Part shown: piece by piece, positions 25,641-47,000 of the stretch | How positions within the stretch are numbered: position 1 is the first letter of the stretch | Layout: the number at the start of each line of letters is the position of its first letter | Source: Strigops habroptila | Taxonomy: Eukaryota > Chordata > Aves > Psittaciformes > Psittacidae | Direction of reading: 5' to 3' | Assembly (NCBI RefSeq): GCF_004027225.2 | Contig: NC_044277.2 | Location: forward strand, 25,372,995 to 25,436,994 | Length of the DNA stretch: 64,000 bases | The notes under the pieces: model-generated | What the model was told of the DNA's origin: nothing | Seen by the model: only the letters and a program-made list of their open reading frames with translations | Database searches by the model: none | Translations under genes and position numbers: made by a program

Positions 25641-27747
25641 TTGGGCGCCCAGGAGGTTTTCACAAGAAATGTGTTAATTCTCATTCATGTGTTCAGGAAA
25701 GTGGTCCAAAGAATATTCCTGATGGCCTTCATCAGCCATCTACTGTGAATGTCCAGTTTGTTAAGATGCTCAAAACAAAAAGATCGTGCAGAAACCCTGC
25801 TGGGCCCGTTTGCTAAGTGTAGGCAGCTTGCTCTCAGTGGGCAGGTCGGCAGTTGGAGGAACTCCTGAGAACCAGTACGGCCTTTGTAAGGGGCAAGTCT
25901 TGGGGTGCAGGAGGTGCCCCTGAAGCAGTAGTCTGTCATGGAAGCAGTTTATTTCTCAGCTCATAAAGCTAATCTTTCTCCACTTTTCTTGATACTAGAC
26001 AGAACACTGTTAAACAAGAGGGGTAGCCTAGACAAGTTGCGATCTTTTCTAGCCTCTTCCTTGTGCTTAAAGGAGGAAATAGAGCTGTTTCTTTATTTCA
26101 CCCCTGCCCAAACTTCCCTCTCTCTCATACTCTATTATGTTTTGCTTGCTTTGGGAGTATGGGGTTTCTTAGAAATCATCCTCGTAGAAATTCGGGGTTG
26201 GGGCAAAGGGGCAAAATGCACCATTTTGCTGTCTCCACAAGTCATCTTGTTTTCATAGTCAAGAGAACACTTTAAAAATAGAAGTGTGCTATGTTCTAGA
26301 AGCTACCCAGCCAGCCTCTTAAACAATTTTTCCTGTTTTTAAAAAGGGTGCATATCATTTGCAGTCAGGGTATGGAGGAAAACTTGGGGTTTTTTATCTT
26401 CCAATGCAAATACTACCGCACTGCTTTATGTGGAAATTTAGTATCTTGTATAAATATGATTTAAACAAGCATTTGGAATCTGGATAAAATGAAATCTTTC
26501 ATGTCAGTAGTCTCAGTTCATTCACTTGCAGGACTTTTCATTGTTGCTTTTGACTACAGCTTTCAATCCTTTTTTTTTTTTTTTTTTTAAGGTGAGAAGG
26601 TAGGACACCCAGGGAATCAAACCAGAACTTTTTTCCTGATTTTTGCTCAAATGTTGTAATTCAGACAGTAAAGATTTAACATTTGGTTTCTAGACCTGAA
26701 TAGGTTTGAACTGGCTATGTTGAAAAGCTGTTACTTAAATATATTAAAAGTTCAGTGTTCAACTTCAAAAGATTATAATCCAGTAAATCTCCAGGTGATT
26801 CCCCCCCCTGTAATGCAAAGACCAGTTAACGTGGGGAGTGATACTGGATCATATTTTAAATAGCCTAACTTCTCTCCTGTTCCATACTGGAACTGGATAA
26901 TAATCTCTATAGTTTTAACTCTTGAAATGATGATTGTTTGCTTTGTATCTTTTTTTATTGTAACAATTATTCACTTGCCTTGTAAACTCTCTTAGAGAAA
27001 ACATGGTTTCAGTACCATCATTATTGTGTTTGTTGTTTCTGCTATTCTTTTTCTCTAAAAGAAGCGGAAGTTCCTTTAAATGATGAAATCTCCCAGTTGA
27101 CAGAGGAGATTGGAGGGGGGTAGGAGAAGAATTAAGATACAGATATTACAAATTAAGATTTTACGACCAATGGTTAACATATAGTGGGAGATCTGTCAGC
27201 CCAGCACCACCATAGCAGTTTTTGGTGCTTCTATAAGCAGCTAAACTGAGTGGGAAGTTGCAAAACTGTATTAATTTAACTAAAGTAGATACTAAAAGCC
27301 AATTATGCAAGTTTTATGTAGATATATATTGAACTCTACAGCCAGCAGACTGTAAAGGGTACACTGGTGTTAATTACTTAACCCAATTAATTAAATTGTT
27401 AGAAAATACCTTCATTTCCATCGCGTGTCCCCATCTCCTTTCTCCAAGTGTACAGACAAGCATATAGGAAAAAAAAGTCTTTTGAAGAAGCAGCTAGGGT
27501 AGCTCAGTTGGAAGGAGAAATGAGAGGGATGTCTGATTCCATCTTTATGCAAATTCTATCCAGCATATTCTATCACCTGATAAAATTTCTGTGTTAGGCC
27601 TTACTTGTTTTTCCTGTCCAGATACTAAAACACAGTATATCCTCTTGTCAAATGCAATTGATGAGTAGTAGATAAACTGCTCTTCTTTCTTAGCATCCCC
27701 CTGTGGAACTGAATGCTCTGTATTGATTTCTGCTGTTTTTTTAAAAG
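25641..27747 (+). other. C8orf88 5' leader/first intron (inferred)
   Basis: Between the CpG island and the first coding exon. It contains T19 at 26570-26588 and no coding exon. A tRNA A-box-like string lies at 27498-27511. Which part is exonic 5' UTR cannot be settled from sequence. Confidence 0.5.
26570..26588. repeat. Poly(T) tract, 19 bases
   Basis: Uninterrupted T19 in the inferred first intron of C8orf88, followed by AAGG. No retrocopy body is recognised next to it. Confidence 0.75.
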
Positions 27748-27761
27748 TGTCATGCTACAAA

Positions 27762-38056
<10,295 letters not shown>

Positions 38057-38295
38057 CAAGTTGCTTGGAAGATGAGAAATCCATCAATGAAGGAGCTACA
38101 TGTGATGTAGATCTTTTAAGATTTTTGAAGGTACTTGGGTGCCTACAGATGAAAGTAGAACCCAATGAAATTTACGAAAAAGGCCTGTTTCTTCCTGTAA
38201 TTGCCTGACTGCGTTAAAAGCCAAACCTTTAATTTGTAATGCCTGGGATGGTAATAACAATTACAGTGAAAATAAAAGATTCTACATTTTGCTGT
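38057..38295 (+). other. C8orf88: C8orf88 3' untranslated region
   Basis: A short UTR of about 240 bases from the stop codon to just beyond AATAAA at 38271-38276. The exact cleavage point is not visible. Confidence 0.75.
38271..38276 (+). terminator. C8orf88: Poly(A) signal of C8orf88
   Basis: Canonical AATAAA, 215 bases after the stop codon. T- and GT-rich sequence follows (TTTTGCTGTGG...), which fits a downstream element. Confidence 0.8.
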
Positions 38296-39410
38296 GGCTA
38301 CATTTTCCTTGAATTGTCTGTGTTACATAGCCATGTTGTGTGTCTGACCATAAATTCTAAACCAGTACTTGACTGTGGCTTTTTGCGTGCTCCCACCACC
38401 CTTCCTTAGCACTAATAATGGAACAGTGCATACTGCCTGGGTCATATCTCAGCTGTTTTAGCGTCTGTACCCCTCTACCTTATTTTTTTCCCCCGAAACT
38501 TCACTTGCTTGCTTTCTTAATTTGAAATCTCCAACTTGACACAAGTCAGTACATTCTTAGTATATTGTGGATACATACCTTCTTTCAAATTATAAAGTCT
38601 CTTGCTACTTAGTTTCACTAAAACGTGAAATCTTATCTCATCATGGATCAGAACAAGAGAACTGCCTATGCCTTGCATTCCTTGAAGTTCTTTGAAAATA
38701 ATTGACCAGTGGTTTTGACTTTGGAAAGTGGAAGTAATGGGCAAAACTGAGGAACAAGACATTTTAATCATGTCTTATATGGGTAAATGGGTATACCAAA
38801 GCATAGTTTATTCTGTAACTTTTTTCCTTCAATTAGTAGAGTATTTCATAGTGAAATGGAAAGCAGTAGTTTATTTCCTGAAACCATCCTTCAGGTGACA
38901 AGTGTCAATAATAGATATTTGTATGAATACACATACCCTCAAAACCTTTGCTCAGACCCACAAAAACATCATCTGGGCACTGAAGGCAATTTTCGAACAT
39001 CTGTCACAAATGATAATGGAAGCTAAATGAGAATGTATTGAACGGTAATCATAAAAATGCAGAAAACTTTCAAGTTGCATTTGATAGACCGTAGATTTCT
39101 TGCCCTGAACTACTCAAATAAAGTTGTTTTAATTTGGGGTTTTTTTTATGTTTAGTAGCAGATTATAGTAAATTAAAATAAAGTTGCAAGTATATTCTAT
39201 GATTTGTATGTTGTTTACAAGTAATGTTACAGAGAACTGAAATTGCTGGTTGGTTGACTGGTTGGTTTTTAATCACTGGGAGTTTTGTGAGTCCTGTGGA
39301 TTTTTTTCTGCAGTATGTGTTGAAGGTAATATCTTTGTTAGCTGTTAAAACTCTTCAGTGAAATGTCTCAAACTTATTCTTGTGTATGGTTCATCGAAAT
39401 GTTTGGTTAC
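38296..39410. other. Tail-to-tail interval between C8orf88 and NECAB1, left part
   Basis: AT-rich, no gene recognised. Short ORFs at 38517-38771 (-) and 38787-39026 (+) are without features. It might still belong to an extended 3' UTR of either gene. Confidence 0.5.
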
Positions 39411-39723
39411 TGTCATGGTTTAAGCCCAGCCAGTAACTAAGTACCACTCAGCCACTCGCTCACCCCCCGCTTCCCTCTCCCCAAGCAGGATGGGGAGAAG
39501 AATTAGAAGAATGTAAAACCTGCGGGTTGAGATAAGAACAGTTTAATAACTAAAGTAAAATATAGTCATAATAGAAATAATAACAACAATAACAATATTG
39601 ATAAATAATAGGGAACAACAAAAAAAGGAGCAATGAAAATTCAAAAAAACCAATAAATTGCTCACCACCACTGATTGATGCCCAGCACACAGAAATAACT
39701 CTATCCCAGCTGAAACCAGGATA
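39411..39723 (-). mobile_element. Solo ERV LTR with an internal deletion (avian ERVL-like family)
   Basis: On the - strand the element starts TATCCTGGTTTCAGCTGGG and on the + strand it starts TGTCATGGTTTAAGCCCAGC. These are the two ends of a well-known LTR family of bird genomes, in - orientation. The middle is shorter than I expect, so an internal deletion is likely. GTTAC (39406-39410) and TTTAC (39724-39728) flank it as an imperfect five-base duplication. No internal viral genes are present. The A/T-rich middle (ATAATAACAACAATAACAATA) is typical of this family. Confidence 0.85.
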
Positions 39724-40559
39724 TTTACTAGTAAATATACAAAGCAGAGTAACTGTTAGAAGGACATACGAACTACTAGGACTTTCCTTCCCCCCCAACA
39801 CCTAATTGATATGGAATTCTAAAGCAGGTTATTTAAGAATAATTTTAATACAGTTTTTCCAATGAAAAGGAAAAATGCCATAAACCTCAGTGTACTCAGT
39901 GTAGTGTGTCTCTGTTCACACAGATGTACCCTGCAGCAGAGTCACATATCACTGTATTTCCTTTGTCTGTAGATGAGTAGTGACAAAAGAAAACATCCCA
40001 TACAGTAGAGTGGAATCTTGGCATAGGAAAAAAGCCAGCCAGATCTTGAGGAGTATGAGTAGTTTTACTTTGCTAAAGACAAGAAACCTTCAAACTTCCA
40101 CTGGTATGTAATTTTGTGAGTGTAATACGGCTATTTGGGTGCCTTTTTGAAAATTAAGAGATCTGTAGTTGGATCATGTCAATCTGGGAAAGCTTTGGAC
40201 TTAAATATTAAAAGCATTCACTTTTGCTGAGTTACTGTAAGAAGATTTACAGGTGAAATTTGTCTTTAACATGGGCACCTGTCATTTTCTGACATCCACA
40301 TTTGCATAGAGAATCTAGGATCCACTGAGTTCATTGGCAAAGGGTTTGATTCAGTAATCTAATGAAAATATCTTCTGAGTGGTCAGGACATAGCGTTCAA
40401 AGCAAATTGGTCATGAGATGTTTAGTCTGTGGATTTATAGTGGCTTGACAGACAGGCAAGCCCTCACCTCTTGTAAGGGTGGGGCTGGAGGCTGAAGAGA
40501 AAATGGTACTGCCTTGTCTTATCCTAGGCAGAAAATATCCTGTATGTGTGAAGTTCTCT
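39724..40559. other. Tail-to-tail interval, right part
   Basis: No gene or repeat recognised. It may contain distal 3' UTR of NECAB1, whose end is uncertain. Confidence 0.45.
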
Positions 40560-41040
40560 GTTAACACAGAAAGGTGTCCCTATGTTTATTCTCCTAATTA
40601 ATGACTTAACAACAACTCTCAAGCATAAGATGTATGAAAATGTGAGTTCATGTTCATATCTGTTTCTTCTGTAATAGGAGAAAACAGCAGCATTAAGTAA
40701 CAATTGTGTATTAATGCAAGACTAAAACTTTTCACAAATATTTAATTGTACCAACCAAGATGCACTTCTCTGTGACAGTTTTGACTGAATATACACAATA
40801 AACAGTTTAGCATAGTTGTCTTATTTCAGCCTTTAGGATGCATCATTTCACTGAACTAGTCACAAGAAGAGAAGGTAATACATGTGCAGTTTTCCATATT
40901 TTAAAGTGGAAAAGGTCACATCTAAAATAACAAACAATATCACATTGTAAATTCATAACCAGGCACACCTGGACACTGCTGTATGAATGTTACTGCAATG
41001 AATGACAATGCAACTTTAACATTACTTGGAACCACAGCTT
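40560..41040 (-). other. NECAB1: NECAB1 3' untranslated region (end uncertain)
   Basis: Sequence downstream of the NECAB1 stop on the - strand. The nearest signal candidates are ATTAAA (complement of 40741-40746) and AATAAA (complement of TTTATT at 40585-40590). The limit given uses the latter and is a guess; the UTR could be longer. Confidence 0.45.
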
Positions 41041-41069
41041 CTAGTTGTTATTGAGGACCCACCATGATG
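41041..41069 (-). CDS. NECAB1: NECAB1 terminal coding exon
   Basis: A 29-base coding tail. On the - strand, acceptor TTCAG ends at 41070, then two bases finish an Ala codon and SWWVLNNN and TAG follow. Too short to appear as an ORF, it is secured by the human C-terminus (SWWILNNN) and by phase with the 43961 donor. Confidence 0.93.
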
Positions 41070-44000
41070 CTGAAAAAGAGGAGAATTTATTTATTCAGTT
41101 GTTAACATAAACAGAATTTCTTTTTCCACCTCTTGTAAATATCCTAAATAAAATAGCTATAATGTATATAAAGAAACATTCATTTATATATTCAGCTAAT
41201 ACTACTTTATTTGAAAGCTGCCTACTATCCAGGCGGGGGAAGAATACTTAAAAAGAGCTGAGTCTTAATTTCTGGGGGATGGCTTCAGCACAAGAATTTA
41301 TATGTCCTTTTGATAATATCCAAAGGAGCATTGATATATCATAGGTGCGGTTGCATAGAATTAAGCACCCAGATCCCAGAAAGCAAACGACATAAATCCT
41401 CCTTCCTGTTCTGCTGTGTGTGTCAGTATTTAAGCCGAGCAGTGTGTCCCCTGGGTGGCTGTGATGTCTTAAATGTCCTTCTTTCCTGGTGACATTATTC
41501 AAACCTGGTGTTCCTTCCACACAGCTCTAGGGCTTAAGAGCGTTTTGTCCCAAAAGCAAGAGAATTGATGGACTTGTAAAATGTCATTCCCGTAAAAGAA
41601 TATCTGTAATCACCACATTATAGACCGGGCTGGAGTGAAATACATCTGTACTTCTCCAGAGTCCCTGCCCTTTGGCCTTTGGAAATTGAATGTTCTGCAG
41701 AGGAACCACAAGATTTATGAAGAGAAGCAGGAATGGAGGAAAGGAATTGTGACTCTATGTGAGATGCCCAGTTCCCTCAGTGGAAGGGTGTTACTAGGCT
41801 CAGGAGGTTTTATTTGCACTACACAGTTTAGGGATTAAATTCATTAACGCAACTTGTTTTCGTGAATGTGTCCATAAATACGTCAATTTATGCCATTTTT
41901 ATGAAAAATGTTATTCCTGAAGAAGAATGGTGAGAAGATACTTAAGAATCTTACCTGAATTTGTGCTATGAAAACCTAGTAGTCTCTGACACATCGGTGG
42001 ATTAATGAATTTTGGGAAAAAAAATGCCAATTGAAGAGTTTATTTCATGGATTTCACATCGTAGTGTTCAACAGTTTCCCTCTAGCTTTTGTTTTCTTCA
42101 CCAAAAGGTTCCCTAGTGTACTCAAGTCCAGATCTTACATAAAAACTCTGCAGTCCCTGAAGATGAACTGACTCATGCCACCCTGGTAGACTGGCCTGAA
42201 GTAACTTGGTCAGTTAGCAGGTGTGTTTGTGATTATAATAGGTTGAGGTTCCTGTTGACTGATAGTAAATGAATTTGCTTTAGGATAATATTAGATCTAA
42301 GAGTGTTGAACACTCTTGTCTTCCTGAATCATTCTTAGCTAACACATACATAAGTGTACATTTATTTATTTTAATTAATTGGTGGAGTAAAGACTCTTGA
42401 GTTGTAATCTTTGACTGAATCAGATTCAGATTAGAAGTTTTTCAGTTCTTAGTTACCCAGATGTGTAAAAAAAGTGGGGATGTGCCTGGGCTACAGTAAA
42501 TTTGCTTTTAAAATAGAGCCTGTCTCTGTGCTAGTGGCAGGTTATTTCCTTTGATTTTACAGTGGTACCGCTTTACAGTGTCTGAAATTCTTTCAAAAAG
42601 TATAGTTGTAGGATTGCAGCCATCTTTTCTTACTTCAAGAACATTTTCTGTCTTTCAAATACAAATACGACTTATCTAGATCAAACATGGGAAGTACTTT
42701 CCATGAAACAAAAGTTCAAATCTCTGTGCAGATTTCTAAATTACAGGTAATCTATAGAACTGTAGAAATAGCAGTGAATGCCTTACTCCCCACTGCCCCC
42801 CCAGCAAGGAGTGCACAGTGAGAAATGCTGTTTCTATGGCAACTGTGCTGCAGACTGAAATCCTCTTAGCAGGCAGAGTCGATACTTTAATGAGCATTTT
42901 GAGTCCAATTTCAGGTACTTCTATATTTAGGCATTTAAAAATTATGTCTACATTTCATTTTATGTTAATTGTACTTTAGCTGTGAGTGAACCACCCCTGG
43001 AACACTCCTGGGTCATACGCACTTTAGCTCTTGGACACCAAGAAGCTGAGGAAAAAACTGCATTGTTTTCTTCAGCCAAGTTTGTCTTAAATCCAGAAGT
43101 CTCCCAGTAAGATAGATTTTAATAGATTCTCAGTTCATTAAATGCAATCTTCTGATACTGCGGGAATCCCTGGCATATAATTATGTGTCCAGATGAGGCT
43201 CATGAGGTCTGAAAATGTCTTGGCTGGCTTCTTTCAAGGCGAAACCCCAGGTACAGAACTGTGCAATATTGGGGGGTTTTTTTCTGCTATGTGGGGGTTT
43301 ATTATTTTAAATTTATTCTGTGCTCAGACATAGGGAAATTAGGGTTTCATTGTAACAGATTTGTGTTCCCTAACAAAAATTTGCTGTTCTCCCTCTGTAA
43401 ATATGAGACTGATGCTTGCTTTGCTTCATCCTGCACCCTTTTGAGAAAGATGATGTTGCATGCTCATTGGTTTGTATTAAAAACAATAATTTATATAATC
43501 TTTTTAACACTTTGCTTTTTCAATTATTTTTTTTTTAAACACAGAAAGAAGTATGCACACTAAGTTGGTTAGTAAATGTCAATTATTAGTAATTATGGAT
43601 CCCTTCAATCAATGTAAGTATTAAGTTGAAATCTTCATCAGTAGTTTTTTGCCTGAAAATATTAAACTGTGTCTCTTTTACTATTCACAAATAGTGTTGT
43701 TTAGGTATTTTCTTAAATAGTATATGTTAGCATAACTTTGCACTATATAAAATAAAGCATTGTGGGTCTCATTCTTGATGATGCACTTTACATTTCTATG
43801 CTTAAAATAAAGACATTTGGAGTTCCTCTCTCCTCCATCCTTCACCAAAGAAGATGTGACTAAGTGTAATATTATTCAGTAGTCCTGCATAGAGAACACA
43901 CTAATACAGCAGGGTTCTTCACATGGAACAAACAAAATAATGTGAAAAATCTGTATTTACCAGGGACTAGCATTGTTGTCATGAGCTCTGGAGTTTCCAA

Positions 44001-47000
44001 GAAGTCCACGTTACTTCTTTGGAATGTTTTGCTGTAAGTCATTTGAAGGTGTCTAAATAATTGTAAAAAATAATATATCAGGTTTTTTAAACAGGCTATT
44101 TTTTTTTTAATGGGCATTAGAAATTTTACAATTAATGCTATAACAGAGACATTGTGCTTCAAAACTTCGGCAATAATGACAGTGGGAGAGGAGACCAGAT
44201 AAGCTGTGAAGTGCTTGCATGCTGTATTAAACACAGATTAACTTCTGTGCAGTTAACTGTTGCTCTGAGGCTCATCTCTTGGTTGTGACTCAGTGTAGTG
44301 TGGACGTGTGTTACTAGTGTTCTTGAGTCTTAGTGAAAGTAAACTTTGAACTGGGGTTTTGTTCAAAAGGAAAGTGAGTAAGCTTCAAGACTTCTTCCTT
44401 CAGAATGGTTTCTGTCTACAGGTTTAGGATTGTAGGGTTTTTTTAACAGTAAATTTACTTAAGGAAAATCTTTTTGTCTCAAATTCTTAGTCATCTGCCT
44501 GCCGCAGGCTAGAATTGGGCTGGTAGGACTTTTAATCACTACAACTTCCATTCGAATTACCTTTGTCTTTCTGACATTTTTCTTTATATATGTTAGTATA
44601 TTTTAGTCCTTAGCAATTGAAATTTTGTTCTGAAGTATTAATTGTGATATATTTACCAAGAGATCAGTTAGCAGTATTTAATTTTTGTTCAGTCTTTCTA
44701 CGTGATTGCTTTCTAATCTTCAAAATGGTATTATAAAACAAACAAAAGAACAAACCCAACCCCCCAAAGCTTACCTATTCCAGGCATTGCTGTTCTCCCA
44801 GAACTCATAAACAATGAAGCGGGAATCACTTGGAAGCTTCTGTATGGAAACACTAAGAATTGTAGAGTAGAACTAATTTAAAGAAACATTGCAAAGTTAT
44901 TTGACATACACATCTTATCCCAAACTGCTTATGAGTAACACCAAATGCAGTGGTTTTTGGAAAAAAAAAAAGCCAACTGAAAAAATAAAATAAAAAAAAC
45001 CCCAAATAATAAACTTAAAAAATAAGTGATTACATACTGCAAATTATCCGCGCTCCCCCCCCCCCCCAAAAAAAAATTTCTTGCAGTATTTTCACGGCTT
45101 TTTTTTAATTAATATTTTAGGATGGACCCATTTATGAAACTCATTTTTCATATTGCTTCAGTAGTGTAATTTATCTGAAGAAATGCTAATTAGTAATACA
45201 GAAAATTAATCAAACTGTGGTTCAAGGAAAATCAGCCGATACAGCATATCAGAGAACCAGAGAATCATAGAATGGTTTGGGTTGGAAAAGAAAGATCTTA
45301 AGATCATCTAGTTCCAACCCCCCTGCCATGGGCTGCAATGCCATGCCACACAAATCAGTGTTCAGATGTACAGCACAAAAAGTATATATACGTATTTCCC
45401 AGAGTGCCCAAGTGTGAGATTGCTGATCTTACTACTGATGTGCTTGAAAACTGGTCTCAGATTATATTTCATTCTGTAATAAGCAAAAATTTGTTTTGTT
45501 TATCGGTTTTCTCCTGATGTATGTGAAAGCACATTGTAAAATAGCAAAAATACTAAGAATTGTCAGAAAAAACAAGTCAATGTCATAAGCAGCTACAGTA
45601 AAACTCAACCGGTAGGTGGCATTACAGACTTACCAAATGCCGGTAAACCTGGGAAAGAATGGCACTTTTTGCCATCTGTTAAGTTGCGTTCTGAAGTCAC
45701 GTAAGCTCTGTCCCCTGCCAAGGCTGCAGTCACTGCAGTGTTTTGCTGGATGTTTGTTTTTGGAAGGGGGCTGGGGAGCTTCTCTTCTTTGTTTTTTCCA
45801 GCTTTTGGTCCAGAAGAGAATTTTATTTTCATAGAATCACAGAATGGTTTGGCTTGGAAGGGACCTTAAAGCTCATCTATTTCCAACCCCCCTGCCATGG
45901 GCAGGGACACCTTCCACTAGACCAGGTTGCTCAAAGCCCCATCCAACCTGGCCTTCGACACTGCCAGGGATGGGGCAGCCACAGCTCCTCTGGGCAATCT
46001 GTGCCAGTGCCTCATCACTGCATTAGGGTCACTCTTCTTCCACTTTAACTTACTTTTTCTGGTCTGAGTGAACACTACTGATACAGTCCTAAGTGTGACA
46101 ATCAAATAACCACAAGGCTCACAAATTAAAGATGCGACAGTCAGCCTTGGAAGATCGTGTATTGTGCACACATTATAAAAGTATTTCTTCCATATTGTTC
46201 TGTAGTGTGTACAGTAGCATCTTTCTCCAGCATGTTAAATTAAGAAATTCAGTAGACTAGTGAGTCATTAAAATTTATCGTTAACACAGTTGTAATGTTT
46301 CTTTTAATTCTAAAAGGAGCAAAGCAGAAATACACTGTTTAGTTGAAAAACCTGCTTTTTAATTTTTCCCATTCTTTATTGTGATTGAAAATTTTAAAAT
46401 TGCAGCTTAAAGGGAAGATTCTGAAAGCTTCCAAGCAGAGAACTGTCAAACAAGGTGATAAGTTGCTCACTTGCCACGTGAGCACAAATGAAGGATGGCA
46501 AATGAGTCTTCCAATATAGCGTGTCAGCCTAGGGTCTTCCAGAAGCCATGAACTGATGACCTGCAGAGCTGAGAAGCCTTAAAAGACTGTTTTAGCACCT
46601 TTGGGATAGTCTGTATTGTTATTTTGTGATACTATTTAGGCTGCACATACACTGTGACATGTCTTTGTGGTTTTAGTTGTCTTTCAAAAGCTCTGCCTTA
46701 CACACATGCCAGGAAAGAAGATGTTACAAGTTCTCTCTTCATAAATAATCCAGCTCCACTTAAAAGTCATTCAAGAAATTAGACTGCATTCCTTCCCTCA
46801 GCCCAAGGACAATAACATTGTACTTACTGCAGGCAGCCACCCTGAGTAGAAGCAGATTCTACGTACTGCTTCAGGGCAAGCCGAAATTCCTCAATTTCTT
46901 CTTCTACCACAGACATTTGACGTTGAACAATCATTATGTGCTGATACAAAAACACAACATTATTACTGCCATGTCATCTTGAGTTCCTTGTGCTTTAAAA

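Larger units (their letters stand above)
44853..46827 (-). other. NECAB1: NECAB1 intron with two CR1 tails
   Basis: 2.0 kb between two matched exons, about 15 percent of it CR1 plus the A/C-rich block. The remainder has no recognised feature. Confidence 0.65.

Noticed and set aside
25107-25816. Long overlapping ORFs on both strands (up to 150 codons) in the GC-rich block
   Set aside because: Stop codons are rare in GC-rich sequence. The translations are Pro/Arg/Gly-rich shadows of each other with no domain, in a CpG island.
39550-39801. 83-codon - strand ORF
   Set aside because: Translation of LTR sequence and its flank, not a gene.
43872-44234. 120-codon - strand ORF taken as one protein
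   Set aside because: Only 43961-44052 is exonic; both ends read through splice sites.
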